From Flavobacteriales bacterium (GTDB taxonomy: Bacteria > Bacteroidota > Bacteroidia > Flavobacteriales_D > Parvicellaceae): a DNA stretch of 64,000 nt. Location: assembly GCA_020631555.1 (NCBI GenBank), contig JAHDGY010000004.1:1-64000 (forward strand), in the 5' to 3' direction. Of the stretch, positions 25,549 to 34,729 are shown one piece after another. The notes beneath the pieces are model-generated. The model had not been told where the DNA came from. It was given only the letters and a program-made list of their open reading frames with translations, and ran no database searches. The translations under genes were made by a program, and so were the position numbers. Numbering within the stretch: the stretch's first letter is position 1; every line of letters starts with the position of its first letter.

Positions 25549-27153
25549 TTAAAAATCATAATACTTGTTCCGAAGCGTAGTTCTCAGTCCAATGAAAACA
25601 AAATTAGCTTTTTCCTTTAATCCTGGTCGTTGCGACGTACGATTGGTGTAACCAACAACAATTTGCATCCCGGTTTTTACATTCAAGCTGTAACCCAATT
25701 CCAATTGGATACTGGCAATACTTGCCTCCAACTCTGACAATCCAGTCGTAGGCAACTGATCCGACAAAAGTGGATTCGATCCTATTCTTTGAACGCCATT
25801 TTCTTTCCTTCGTGCCAACATCAACTTACAATTGCCAAAAAGCCTAGAACGTCGGTACTGGATAATGCCAACCGCTTCCCGGAAGCTAGCTCCAAGGGGA
25901 TGTGCCAATTCTTGGTTGTAATGGGTATAGGACACCAAAGGATCTGAATGGGAATAAGCATATTTACTCACTGAATTGTACTCAAAAATTGTCGAAAGTC
26001 CTTCCAAATTTAGCAAGTCGAAGGTGCGAACTCCAAGTTGAAGACCTCCCTTAAAATTAGATAGGTCGTCAAACATTAATTGTCCGTACACCTGCAAATT
26101 ATCACTAAACTTATGTAAAGCGTTAAGCCCAAGTACAACATTTTGATCGCCCTTATTTCCCACACCGTTGATTGCACTATTGGCTAAAATTAATGGAATG
26201 TAAGCCGAAAAATGAGCCGGTACAGTACCCTCAGTATTATCGTATCGCCTAAAAATTGTTCCTTCAAATAAACCTAATTGAGTCAGGTTCCCTACCAACA
26301 AATTCAAAAAATGAAAAGAAGCAAACTTGGGTTTGAACAGAGCCTCTGGAGTGGTGTGTGCTGGAATTCGATCTAAGGTTTGAATATTGGAGAATATCGA
26401 ACTGTACAATAACCTCCCTTTCAATAAAGTTGTAGTTGCTTTTAAATACAGTGCATTTGCAGCGTTATCGGACAATAATAAGGATCGATAACCATTTCCT
26501 ATAAAATGATTTCCATGACCAAATTGCACATTCAGTTGCTTAATTGGCGAATACGAAATATGACCAAAGGCTAGAGAATAATCATAACGTTTACCTTCTT
26601 TGAATTTCTTATGGCGACCTTGTCCGGGAATCACTCCACGATCATCTGCAAATGCTGCAACGTACCGAGGAAAACTCGCCTGATTTTCGTAAACACCAGT
26701 TTGAATGGAGACCTTTTCGGTAATATCAGCCTGCACTAAAAGCCCTCTTGTATTAACCAATAATAGAGGAAGCGTGTCGGTTAAATCCGACCCTGCAGAA
26801 AAGTCAAACAGCGGATCTATAAAAAGTCGAAATTGGTCTTTCTCTATGCGAATCAAATGTTCCTCAAATAGTTTCCTACCAATTAGGCTTTTTCTTGATC
26901 TGGATTTTTTTTTCAATTCCATTGAACCTATGTTAATCATAGATTCTAGATAAGGACGAACAGCCTGATGATCTTGGTTCTGAACGCGAGCCATGCCAGC
27001 CTTAAACTCGGTGTCGAAACCTAAATTAAGTGGCAAATTTTTCTGCTGAGAGACCCCTTGAAGTTCGGCAAACAACAGAACCTTTAAAGTCAACCCAAGT
27101 ATGACTTGTTTAGACGAAATGCTCGAAAGCATTTTGTTCCACCAAATCTTCAT
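25549..27153 (-). CDS. RemB-like / capsule assembly Wzi family outer membrane protein (copy 2)
   Basis: A 534-residue paralogue of the 501-residue barrel two genes away. It shares the hallmark [18 protein letters not shown], a late [24 protein letters not shown] (counterpart of SHGTSIQNYGHQNQPLAHPIGANF in copy 1) and a terminal LRNKYYDF. Both end in an aromatic residue, typical of outer membrane barrels. The ATG at 27153 gives a 35-residue leader; a second ATG at 27132 also fits a signal peptide. Its beginning overlaps the end of fcl by 23-44 bases. Sequence divergence between the copies is large, suggesting an old duplication with distinct roles. Confidence 0.77.
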   Translation of the reverse strand: MKIWWNKMLSSISSKQVILGLTLKVLLFAELQGVSQQKNLPLNLGFDTEFKAGMARVQNQDHQAVRPYLESMINIGSMELKKKSRSRKSLIGRKLFEEHLIRIEKDQFRLFIDPLFDFSAGSDLTDTLPLLLVNTRGLLVQADITEKVSIQTGVYENQASFPRYVAAFADDRGVIPGQGRHKKFKEGKRYDYSLAFGHISYSPIKQLNVQFGHGNHFIGNGYRSLLLSDNAANALYLKATTTLLKGRLLYSSIFSNIQTLDRIPAHTTPEALFKPKFASFHFLNLLVGNLTQLGLFEGTIFRRYDNTEGTVPAHFSAYIPLILANSAINGVGNKGDQNVVLGLNALHKFSDNLQVYGQLMFDDLSNFKGGLQLGVRTFDLLNLEGLSTIFEYNSVSKYAYSHSDPLVSYTHYNQELAHPLGASFREAVGIIQYRRSRLFGNCKLMLARRKENGVQRIGSNPLLSDQLPTTGLSELEASIASIQLELGYSLNVKTGMQIVVGYTNRTSQRPGLKEKANFVFIGLRTTLRNKYYDF

Positions 27154-28054
27154 AAACGCTTGTTATGCCTTCCTTTAGTCTAATTTTATACGTCCAACCT
27201 AACCGTTCCAACTTACTCACATCCATAAGCTTTCGCGGAGTACCGTCGGGTTTAGAGGTATCGAATCTTAATTCCCCATCAAATCCAACGACCTGTTGAA
27301 TGGTATACGCAAGTTCGCCAATCGACAAATCCACGCCACTTCCCACATTTACCAATTCTCGTCCATTGTAATTCTCAAGAAGAAAAAAACACGCATCCGC
27401 TAAATCGTCTACATGGAGAAATTCTCTTTTTGGTGTACCAGTGCCCCATATTTCTACATGCCGTTCACCACTGACTTTAGCCGAATGGAATTTTCTAATT
27501 AATGCTGGTAAGACGTGTGAATTTTGTAAATCATAGTTATCATTCGGACCATACAGATTAGTTGGCATCGCGGAAATAAAATTGCAATCGTACTGGTCTC
27601 GATAAGCCTCGCACATTTTAATCCCTGCTATTTTGGCGATGGCATAAGGTTCGTTTGTTGGCTCTAAACTATCGGTCAACAAATAATTTTCCTTCAATGG
27701 CTGCGGTGCCATTTTCGGATAAATACATGAGGATCCTAAGAACAGCAATTTGCCTACCTTGCTTCGATATGCTTCATGAATTACGTTGGACTGAATCATT
27801 AAATTATCGTACAAAAATTCAGCACGATATACATTATTCGCATGAATTCCGCCAACCTTAGCTGCGGCTAAAACAACAATATCTGGCTGTTCCTGATCAA
27901 AAAAATCACGTACAGCCTCTTGATTTCTAAGGTCCAATTCACTTGAAGTTTGGGTAACAATGTTTGTAAACCCACTTCGTTCGAATCGTCGGACTATCGC
28001 CGAGCCGACCATTCCTCGATGACCAGCAACGTATACTTTTGAGCCCTTATTCAT
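27110..28054 (-). CDS. fcl: GDP-L-fucose synthase
   Basis: NADPH-dependent epimerase/reductase (WcaG family) that converts GDP-4-keto-6-deoxymannose to GDP-L-fucose. The Rossmann loop [10 protein letters not shown] is at the N-terminus and the catalytic Tyr-Lys pair lies in [23 protein letters not shown] carries the catalytic Ser/Cys region. I chose the ATG at 28054 (MNKGSKVYV), giving 314 residues; the three codons upstream begin with TTG. It overlaps gmd by 8 bases, so the two steps are translated together. Confidence 0.95.
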   Translation of the reverse strand: MNKGSKVYVAGHRGMVGSAIVRRFERSGFTNIVTQTSSELDLRNQEAVRDFFDQEQPDIVVLAAAKVGGIHANNVYRAEFLYDNLMIQSNVIHEAYRSKVGKLLFLGSSCIYPKMAPQPLKENYLLTDSLEPTNEPYAIAKIAGIKMCEAYRDQYDCNFISAMPTNLYGPNDNYDLQNSHVLPALIRKFHSAKVSGERHVEIWGTGTPKREFLHVDDLADACFFLLENYNGRELVNVGSGVDLSIGELAYTIQQVVGFDGELRFDTSKPDGTPRKLMDVSKLERLGWTYKIRLKEGITSVYEDLVEQNAFEHFV

Positions 28055-29138
28055 TGTAATCAAGGATTCGGTGTCCGCCTTCCATTAAATATTTATCTCT
28101 TCTGAATAATTCAAGATCAGAGTTCATCATATCCGAAACCAATGATTGTAAATCATGCTTGTGCGACCATCCAAATGTTTCTTTGGCCTTTGTCGGATCA
28201 CCAATCAACAAGTCCACCTCAGTTGGTCTAAAATACCTCGGGTCAACTTCTACTATTACATCACCGGTGGCTTTATTAATTCCTTTTTCATCCACTCCTT
28301 CACCAACCCAATCTAACTCAATATTTACCTCTGAAAAAGCAAGATTAACAAAATGACGAACCGCATAAGTTTCTCCCGTGGCAAGCACATAGTCATCCGG
28401 AACATCATGCTGCAACATCATCCACATACCTTCTACGTAATCCTTTGCATGCCCCCAATCTCTTTGGGCGTCCATGTTACCGAGGTAAAGCTTATTTTGT
28501 AATCCGAGAGATATTTTTGCAGCAGCACGGGTTATTTTTCGAGTAACAAAAGTTTCCCCTCTCAATGGACTTTCATGATTGAACAAAATTCCATTGCAAG
28601 TGAACATACCGTATGCTTCCCTGTAATTTTTTGTTATCCAAAATCCGTATTGCTTAGCAACGGCATACGGACTTCTTGGATAGAAGGGTGTTGTTTCCTT
28701 CTGCGGAACTTCAAGTACCTTTCCGTAAAGTTCTGATGTTGAAGCCTGATAAAACTTACATTTCTGTTCCATTCCCAAAATTCTAATTGCTTCTAAAATT
28801 CTAAGTGTACCAATTCCGTCAGCATTAGCAGTATATTCAGGAACCTCAAACGAAACCTTTACGTGAGACATTGCAGCAAGATTGTAAATCTCATCTGGCT
28901 GTACTTCCTGAATAATTCGGATTAAATTAGTAGAGTCGGTTAAATCCCCATAATGCAGAAAGAAATTCACATCTTCCTCATGCTTATCTTTATACAGGTG
29001 GTCAATCCGATCGGTGTTGAATAACGAAGCTCTTCGTTTTACACCATGAACAATGTAGTTTTTTTCCAACAGCAATTCGGCTAAATATGCTCCGTCCTGC
29101 CCGGTAATCCCAGTGATTAGTGCGACTTTCCTATTCAT
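28047..29138 (-). CDS. gmd: GDP-mannose 4,6-dehydratase
   Basis: First step of GDP-fucose (or GDP-rhamnose/perosamine) synthesis: an NADP-dependent dehydration of GDP-mannose. The binding loop [14 protein letters not shown] is at residues 9-22; the catalytic Thr/Ser lies in QASTSELYG and the Tyr-Lys in [11 protein letters not shown]. The 363-residue length is normal. Downstream fcl indicates that GDP-L-fucose is the product. The 119-base spacer upstream separates it from cysQ and may hold its own promoter. Confidence 0.96.
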   Translation of the reverse strand: MNRKVALITGITGQDGAYLAELLLEKNYIVHGVKRRASLFNTDRIDHLYKDKHEEDVNFFLHYGDLTDSTNLIRIIQEVQPDEIYNLAAMSHVKVSFEVPEYTANADGIGTLRILEAIRILGMEQKCKFYQASTSELYGKVLEVPQKETTPFYPRSPYAVAKQYGFWITKNYREAYGMFTCNGILFNHESPLRGETFVTRKITRAAAKISLGLQNKLYLGNMDAQRDWGHAKDYVEGMWMMLQHDVPDDYVLATGETYAVRHFVNLAFSEVNIELDWVGEGVDEKGINKATGDVIVEVDPRYFRPTEVDLLIGDPTKAKETFGWSHKHDLQSLVSDMMNSDLELFRRDKYLMEGGHRILDYNE

Positions 29139-29195
29139 AGTAGGTGAAATTAGTGGTTATTGGGTGATAAATTGAATCAACATGGAATGATTGTT

Positions 29196-29228
29196 TTGTT
29201 AACAATTGATTTTAAGTTAATTACTTAA
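29196..29228. promoter_or_regulatory. pair of short palindromes upstream of gmd
   Basis: The spacer between cysQ and gmd holds a perfect palindrome TTGTTAACAA (29196-29205) and, shortly after, TTAAGT-TAATT-ACTTAA (29212-29228). Both lie 58-90 bases before the gmd start. They could be operators, or the second could be a weak terminator for cysQ. AT-richness makes short palindromes likely by chance. Confidence 0.25.
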
Positions 29229-29257
29229 GCTGTTGTTCTGGAATTTCACGTCCGTTT

Positions 29258-30019
29258 TTACTGAACAACAAACCAATTGTTTTTAAGGTCTCTACGATTA
29301 TATTTCATTTCGGTTCCAGTATTCCAATCTTTTAATTCCTTTCCAGCATATTTAGCAATAGCATGACCGGCCGCAATATCCCATTCCATGGTTGGTGCAA
29401 ATCGCGGATAAACATCCGCCATCCCTTCTGCTACTAAACAAATTTTAAGGGAACTTCCCAACTCCAGCAATTCAACCTTTTGCGATTTTTGATTTAATTT
29501 CTCGATATAAACTTTCATTCGATCCGAGTAATAAGCCCGACTTCTTGTTAAAACGAATGTATCGCGATTTTGCAGCAATGGAAGTTTCTGAGCAGCTAAA
29601 TCCAGCTCCTGCTTAAATGACCCAATACCCTCAGCTCCAAAATATAAACAGCCGCTAACCGGAACGTATATCACACCAAGAATAGGCTCCTGATTGCGCA
29701 CTAAGGCGATGTTCACTGTAAATTCTCCGCTTCTTTTTACAAATTCCTTTGTTCCATCAAGTGGATCCACAATCCATAGATATGGCAAATCCTTCCGCTC
29801 TTCATAAGGCAAAATTGTTCCTTCTTCACTTAAAACGGGAATATTTGTGGTTTCCAAATGCTCCATAATCACGGAATTGCAATTTTCATCTGCATTGGTA
29901 ACGGGAGAATTATCCTCCTTATAAGACACATCAAAATCCGTTTCATAGATTTTCATGATTTCCTCACCTCCAAGCTTTGCAGCATTTATTGATAATTCTA
30001 AAAGTTCTTCCAGATTCAC
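29258..30019 (-). CDS. cysQ: 3'(2'),5'-bisphosphate nucleotidase CysQ
   Basis: Inositol-monophosphatase-fold enzyme that hydrolyses 3'-phosphoadenosine 5'-phosphate (PAP) to AMP. Metal-binding motifs are seen: EEG in VLSEEGT, WIVDPLDGTKEF and, near the C-terminus, EWDIAAGHAI. The 253-residue length is normal. The start is GTG at 30019; an in-frame stop lies five codons upstream and no ATG fits. Its position between a glycosyltransferase and gmd is notable, because PAP is the by-product of sulfotransferases, but no sulfotransferase gene occurs in the window. Confidence 0.9.
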   Translation of the reverse strand: MNLEELLELSINAAKLGGEEIMKIYETDFDVSYKEDNSPVTNADENCNSVIMEHLETTNIPVLSEEGTILPYEERKDLPYLWIVDPLDGTKEFVKRSGEFTVNIALVRNQEPILGVIYVPVSGCLYFGAEGIGSFKQELDLAAQKLPLLQNRDTFVLTRSRAYYSDRMKVYIEKLNQKSQKVELLELGSSLKICLVAEGMADVYPRFAPTMEWDIAAGHAIAKYAGKELKDWNTGTEMKYNRRDLKNNWFVVQ

Positions 30020-30031
30020 GTTTCTAACAGT

Positions 30032-31156
30032 TCATTTCGTTCTAATTACCCTTCCCTTCCATTTTGGGGTAAAAAAAATGGCAAGCGCAGCTAATATCAA
30101 CAGATAAAAGGGATAGCCAATAAAAACGATGAGAAAATAATTAAGCGCAGGTTTTGCCTCAGTAGAAATTGCGACTTGACGCAAAAAAATGTAATCAATC
30201 GCAGCCTTTACACTGCATAAAATTAAAAGATGATTTAAAGGAAAATCAGCATAAAGATTTAAGCACAAACCAATCACTAGTAAAATATTTAAACCTCCAA
30301 CCAAGGCAGCCGTGCTAGTTGTGGTTAAATCTGAATACAACCTGGGCTTTTTAATCCATCGAATACGCTGATCGAAAAACGAACGCAAAGAAACTCCTCT
30401 TGTTTCAACTTTACACTGCTTCGGATTTGCAACTTCAATCTTTCCCCCTGAACGTTTTATATCGTGCAACATAAAAACATCATCACCTGACGACACCGTA
30501 TCTTGCAAATTGGAGTTTAACCAACTTTGCTTTTCCACACACATATTCGCCCCATTGCATAATGTTGGATATCCTAATTGTGCAGAGGAAATTGAACTGG
30601 CAACAATAGACATGAACTCTAGCGTCTGCAAATGACTCCAAAAACTATTTCCCTTGATAGCAACATACCCGATTACAAATTGTGCTCTAGACGAGCAAAT
30701 GATCGAATCGTAGGCATTCATCCACCCTATGGGAACTGTGCAATCCGCATCTGTAAAAAGCAAATAAGGAAAATTTGCCAATTTTACCCCTTCTCGAATT
30801 GCTTCTTTTTTACCAATCCCGATAGACTTAATTATTTGATATTGGTAATCCGCATTGGCCAGTAATTCATTTGCCGTTTCGTAACTTCCGTCATCGGATC
30901 CATCATCAACCAGTATCAATTCAAAACACTCAAATGGGTAATTTACCGCACCTATCGAATTTATGAGCTTTTCCAAATTTGCCAATTCGTTTCGCATGGC
31001 AATTACAACTGTAAACTGCGTTCTGTGATTTGGGCTATTGGCAACACATACCCTCTCCGGTTTAGGATTTTTTTGCCAGATAATAAACTGAGCTAGGATC
31101 CATAGAATGTAGCCCCCCATTATTAGCCAACTTGTCAGCAAGAGTATACTAATCAT
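30032..31156 (-). CDS. family 2 glycosyltransferase, membrane-bound
   Basis: Inverting GT-A glycosyltransferase. An N-terminal membrane helix (about 4-24) is followed by the catalytic domain with LVDDGSDDGS (UDP-sugar ribose/uracil side), the DxD-type FTDADC, a later acidic SSGDDVFML and the acceptor-side QRIRW motif. Two or three hydrophobic helices close the protein. The 374 residues match cellulose-synthase-like or dolichol-type GT2 enzymes. It overlaps the upstream flippase-like gene by 8 bases. The sugar donor cannot be read from sequence; GDP-fucose is made next door. Confidence 0.86.
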   Translation of the reverse strand: MISILLLTSWLIMGGYILWILAQFIIWQKNPKPERVCVANSPNHRTQFTVVIAMRNELANLEKLINSIGAVNYPFECFELILVDDGSDDGSYETANELLANADYQYQIIKSIGIGKKEAIREGVKLANFPYLLFTDADCTVPIGWMNAYDSIICSSRAQFVIGYVAIKGNSFWSHLQTLEFMSIVASSISSAQLGYPTLCNGANMCVEKQSWLNSNLQDTVSSGDDVFMLHDIKRSGGKIEVANPKQCKVETRGVSLRSFFDQRIRWIKKPRLYSDLTTTSTAALVGGLNILLVIGLCLNLYADFPLNHLLILCSVKAAIDYIFLRQVAISTEAKPALNYFLIVFIGYPFYLLILAALAIFFTPKWKGRVIRTK

Positions 31157-32126
31157 CTTTTGCCGTTTTTTGACCGAGAACTAGTAAACTTCCAATTAAC
31201 GCCGGAATCAATAAGTTAATTATCATGAGAAGAACCGATGCGCCAAATGCTTCCATTTCCGCCATAAATTGGGGTGCGAAAATTAAAATCATCCACATTT
31301 CGCGGATACCGAATTTGCCCAATCCAGGAGAGGGTATGAACGCTATAATTCCATATAAAATCCCGATCAACGCAATTGAAAGGGTTATTCCTTCATCAAA
31401 GCCAAACAAAACCAACAACAAATGAAGTTGGATTAAAAACACTAGGTACCTGATAATACTCGCAATCAATACAAAAACCAACAATTTGGACGATAAGGAA
31501 CTTAACGTACCCAGACTTTTTAGGTATTTTAATTTTTGAATCTTGTCGGATATTTTGGGCGCAATAAAATAGAAGACCAATGCTCCAACCGAACCTAAAC
31601 TGCATACAGCTATAGATGTACCAATTACTTTATCAACCTCCGATCTTAATGGAATTCCTTCAGCTAATATAATCCCCCCCCCAATTGCTCCCATTGCAAA
31701 CGTAACCAGCATTTGTGCATAGCTACCAACAACTGTACGTGCCAAGGCTATTTTCTTTTTTTTTCTTGGAACGCTAACGATTCTACCAAAAAAGCTACCC
31801 AATTGGTTAGGGGTAATTATACCGGCTGCCACCCCAATGAATATAACCCGCATACTTTCAAGGAAACCAGCTTGATAAACATCACTGACCAAAATTTTCC
31901 ATTTATACGCTTCCAATCCCCAATTGATGGGCATCAAAACAGTCGCCACTAAAATTAAATACGACCAATCCGATTTAAACACAACACTCCAATCCACGGA
32001 ATTTTGAGCTTGGGCCAGCTCTGAGTAAACGAAATAAATTGCGCCAACAAAAATTACTACTTTCAAGATGGAAAATAAATGCTTGGGCAAATTACCTTTG
32101 TACCGATATTTATCCGTTACAGTCAA
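31149..32126 (-). CDS. flippase-like integral membrane protein (UPF0104 / LPG synthase TM domain)
   Basis: A 325-residue protein with about eight membrane helices matching the lysylphosphatidylglycerol-synthetase membrane (UPF0104) domain, a family thought to include lipid flippases. Typical motifs are [18 protein letters not shown] and [12 protein letters not shown]. There is no ATG start: the first possible codon is TTG at 32126, downstream of an in-frame stop; a TTG 12 codons later is the alternative. Nine consecutive G (31674-31682 as C on the plus strand) encode Gly-Gly-Gly in GAIGGGII and could slip. Its 5' end lies 10 bases from the divergent ruvC start. Confidence 0.84.
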   Translation of the reverse strand: MTVTDKYRYKGNLPKHLFSILKVVIFVGAIYFVYSELAQAQNSVDWSVVFKSDWSYLILVATVLMPINWGLEAYKWKILVSDVYQAGFLESMRVIFIGVAAGIITPNQLGSFFGRIVSVPRKKKKIALARTVVGSYAQMLVTFAMGAIGGGIILAEGIPLRSEVDKVIGTSIAVCSLGSVGALVFYFIAPKISDKIQKLKYLKSLGTLSSLSSKLLVFVLIASIIRYLVFLIQLHLLLVLFGFDEGITLSIALIGILYGIIAFIPSPGLGKFGIREMWMILIFAPQFMAEMEAFGASVLLMIINLLIPALIGSLLVLGQKTAKDD

Positions 32127-32136
32127 AACAATTCAG

Positions 32137-32688
32137 TTGGTTAAAGAAAAGATAATTCTAGGAATTGACCCGGGAACTTCAATAATGGGATATGGGCTTA
32201 TACTCGTTACTGGTAACAAAATGAAACTCATGAATACCGGTATAATTAACCTATCGAAGTTGGCTAATCATGAACTGAAACTAAAGAGAATTTTTGAAAG
32301 AGTAACCCACTTGATAGAGGAATATCATCCGGATGAAGTAGCTCTTGAAGCACCGTTTTTCGGTAAAAATGTTCAGAGTATGCTGAAACTGGGTAGAGCT
32401 CAAGGTGTAGCTATGGCTGCAGCACTAAACCGAGACCTTCCTATAATGGAATATAGTCCTCGAAAGATTAAACAAGCAATTACTGGTAATGGTAATTCGA
32501 GTAAAGAGCAAGTCGCTAAAATGCTACAATCGCTGCTGTCAATGGATCGCCTACCTTCATACTTGGATGCTACCGACGGCCTGGCGGCAGCCGTTTGCCA
32601 TCATTTTCAGTCGAGAACGTTAAAAGGTGGTAAATCTTATTCCGGCTGGAAATCATTTGTTAGCCAAAACCCTACCCGGACCAAATAA
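32137..32688 (+). CDS. ruvC: crossover junction endodeoxyribonuclease RuvC
   Basis: Holliday junction resolvase of the RuvABC pathway. The four acidic catalytic residues are visible: Asp in LGIDPGTS near the N-terminus, Glu in VALEAP, and the Asp pair in [13 protein letters not shown] placed the start at TTG 32137 ([12 protein letters not shown]...), giving 183 residues, the family length. The first in-frame ATG, 32068, adds 23 unconserved residues and would overlap the divergent membrane gene. The gene ends 1 base before the convergent HIT gene. Its promoter must lie inside the neighbouring divergent gene. Confidence 0.92.
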   Translation: MVKEKIILGIDPGTSIMGYGLILVTGNKMKLMNTGIINLSKLANHELKLKRIFERVTHLIEEYHPDEVALEAPFFGKNVQSMLKLGRAQGVAMAAALNRDLPIMEYSPRKIKQAITGNGNSSKEQVAKMLQSLLSMDRLPSYLDATDGLAAAVCHHFQSRTLKGGKSYSGWKSFVSQNPTRTK

Positions 32689-32689
32689 C

Positions 32690-33079
32690 TTAAGCCTCGG
32701 AAATTTGTTTAGCCAATTGAGCTAAACGATCATGATCTATTTCCAACTTTGGTCTGGAAAAATTCATGTCTTCGACAGAGTTAATAGGTATTAAATGAAT
32801 ATGAGCATGAGGCACTTCTAACCCAATCACAGAGACACCTATTCGCTCACAGTCTATAACAGCTCTCATTTTACGTGCGACATCACGAGCAAACAAATTT
32901 ATTTTTGATAAGGTACTTTCAGGAAGATCAAATAAGTAATCAACTTCTTGCTTAGGAATAACCAGCGCATGACCTTCCACCAAAGGTGAAATATCCAAGA
33001 ATGCTAAAAACTCCTCCGACTCTGCTACTTTGTGACATGGTAATTCACCTGCCACAATTCGGCTAAATATCGAGGCCAT
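32690..33079 (-). CDS. HIT family nucleotide-binding protein
   Basis: Histidine-triad hydrolase or transferase with the motif PHAHIHLIP and a conserved N-terminal SIFSRIVAGELPCHKVAE. These enzymes act on AMP-conjugated substrates; the physiological substrate is unknown. The ATG at 33079 overlaps the greA stop by one base (TGATG), indicating coupled translation. The 129-residue length is normal. The stop is one base from that of convergent ruvC. Confidence 0.93.
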   Translation of the reverse strand: MASIFSRIVAGELPCHKVAESEEFLAFLDISPLVEGHALVIPKQEVDYLFDLPESTLSKINLFARDVARKMRAVIDCERIGVSVIGLEVPHAHIHLIPINSVEDMNFSRPKLEIDHDRLAQLAKQISEA

Positions 33080-33552
33080 CAACGAGTAATTTCAAGAACT
33101 TCAAATTCCATCACGCCATTAGGCACCTTAATCTCGGCAATTTCTCCTACTGCCGTACCCAAAAGTCCCTTAGCAATAGGTGAATCGACAGAAATCTTAC
33201 CAGTCTTCAGATTAGCCTCGCTTTCCGCCACTAAAGTATACTTTGCCTCCATTCCATTTTTAACATTCTTGATTCGAACCGTTGATAAAATGTAAACCTT
33301 GGACGTGTCCACCTGAGATTCATCAATTAATCTTGCATTTGCGAGCTTCTCCTTAAGTTTAGCCAACTTAGTCTCCATTAAACCTTGCGCCTCTTTAGCC
33401 GCATCGTACTCAGCATTTTCAGACAAGTCACCCTTATCTCGAGCTTCAGCAATTTGCTGCGATATTTTTGGCCTTTCGACATTCTCCAACTGAGAAATTT
33501 CATCTCTAAGTTTTTGAAGTCCTTCTTCTGTATAGTATGTTACTTGCGCCAT
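33079..33552 (-). CDS. greA: transcription elongation factor GreA
   Basis: GreA rescues backtracked RNA polymerase by stimulating transcript cleavage. The N-terminal antiparallel coiled coil carries the active acidic tip DKGDLSENAEYDAAKE, and the C-terminal domain has the FKBP-like fold ending in EFEVLEI. I chose ATG 33552 (MAQVTYYT), giving 157 residues, the usual length; the longer frame adds seven residues. It is followed directly by the HIT gene and preceded by a perfect stem-loop that probably separates it from the upstream outer membrane operon. Confidence 0.96.
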   Translation of the reverse strand: MAQVTYYTEEGLQKLRDEISQLENVERPKISQQIAEARDKGDLSENAEYDAAKEAQGLMETKLAKLKEKLANARLIDESQVDTSKVYILSTVRIKNVKNGMEAKYTLVAESEANLKTGKISVDSPIAKGLLGTAVGEIAEIKVPNGVMEFEVLEITR

Positions 33553-33573
33553 AAGCGAGTTTCCCAAATGCAA

Positions 33574-33597
33574 AGAATCCCGTTAAAACGGGATTCT
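33574..33597 (-). terminator. perfect stem-loop between the PorV-like gene and greA
   Basis: AGAATCCCG and CGGGATTCT form a perfect inverted repeat around TTAAAA (33574-33597). It lies 36 bases after the stop of the PorV-like gene and 21 bases before greA. Only a short T-run follows on the minus strand, so it is a modest intrinsic terminator or an attenuator between the two transcripts. Confidence 0.55.
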
Positions 33598-33632
33598 CAA
33601 TTCAATCCTAAATAATATTAGTCTAAATATAT

Positions 33633-34700
33633 CTATTTCACGTTAATTCTTAAACCCAAAGAATGAGTAATTCCAAACGCAGTAGACAATCGAGCACCAT
33701 AATCCAGAGATATTGTGCTCTCTTTAGACTTTCCTACCGGAAGATCTAATGAAAGTCCTCCAGACGGACCATTAAGCGCAGTAGCACTCCGCGCATCTTC
33801 TGCAAACATTCCTGGTTCGTACACATAGCCAGTACGTGCCTTGAAATGCGCTTTATCAAACTTAATATGATACTCCAGTCCTACACTTACTTGATCACGT
33901 CTGAACGCATTCGCAACAAATGCCCCACCAAGAGTCAAATTACTACTTTCTGAAAGCAGGAAATTATATGAAGCCCCTATAGATAAAAGAGACGGCAGCT
34001 CAAACGCGGCTGCATTCCTAGATCTTGTCGCTGTAAGACTAGTTATTGAATTTGATATATTCTCATCTAACCCATCACCAGTAAACCGCATTGGAGTACC
34101 AACATTCTTCAATGAAATCGCAATTTTAGTCTGATCTCTGTCTCCAGTAGCATATCGAATACCTGCATCAAACGCAACCCCGATGGCACTTACGTTTGTC
34201 AATGCTTCGCTAATTATTTTCGCATTAATTCCTGCCGATATCGACTCTGAAAATCGTTTTGCATATGCTAAACCTAAGTTAAAATTTGAAGGTGTAAAGT
34301 TTCCTATTCCCCCTTCGGGTGCATTAGTTCTAGTGATTTGGATATCCCCGAAACTTACACTCATCAAAGAAATTCCCAGTACCCCAGTTTCACCCAGCCG
34401 CTGACCCAATCCAAAAGAATTAACTCTAACTCCTGCATTTCCAAGCCAATTAGAAGTAGAAGCAAGAATTTCAGTTTTGTCTACAAACGCCAGACCTGCA
34501 ATATTTAAGAATGAAGATTCAATTCCATCAACGGAACTCAATCCTCCAAATCCCCATGCAGAGCTTCTAGCCCAAGGGTTTATTAACAACTGAACGGCAC
34601 CTGCTTCACCAGTCCTATCCTCATTACCGGCCTTAGAAGATCCAACGGACAAACTAACCAATAGCAGTGCAAGCAAACTGCATTTTATCGTTTTATTCAT
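33633..34700 (-). CDS. PorV/PorQ family outer membrane protein
   Basis: A FadL-like beta-barrel of about 355 residues with signal peptide MNKTIKCSLLALLLVS... cut after an SKA-like site. The N-terminal GEAGAVQLLINPWARSSAWG and FLNIAGLAF match the family pattern for PorV/PorQ, which in T9SS act as carrier (PorV) or sortase partner (PorQ). It lacks the DARAGGMGD-like and HWNPAKYAF-like stretches I associate with canonical PorV, so I regard it as a paralogue. It starts 29 bases after the 1392-residue secreted protein and is the last gene of the TonB-led operon. Partnership with that protein is inference. Confidence 0.8.
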   Translation of the reverse strand: MNKTIKCSLLALLLVSLSVGSSKAGNEDRTGEAGAVQLLINPWARSSAWGFGGLSSVDGIESSFLNIAGLAFVDKTEILASTSNWLGNAGVRVNSFGLGQRLGETGVLGISLMSVSFGDIQITRTNAPEGGIGNFTPSNFNLGLAYAKRFSESISAGINAKIISEALTNVSAIGVAFDAGIRYATGDRDQTKIAISLKNVGTPMRFTGDGLDENISNSITSLTATRSRNAAAFELPSLLSIGASYNFLLSESSNLTLGGAFVANAFRRDQVSVGLEYHIKFDKAHFKARTGYVYEPGMFAEDARSATALNGPSGGLSLDLPVGKSKESTISLDYGARLSTAFGITHSLGLRINVK

Positions 34701-34729
34701 GAAAGCCAATTTTAAATTAGGCACTTTTA

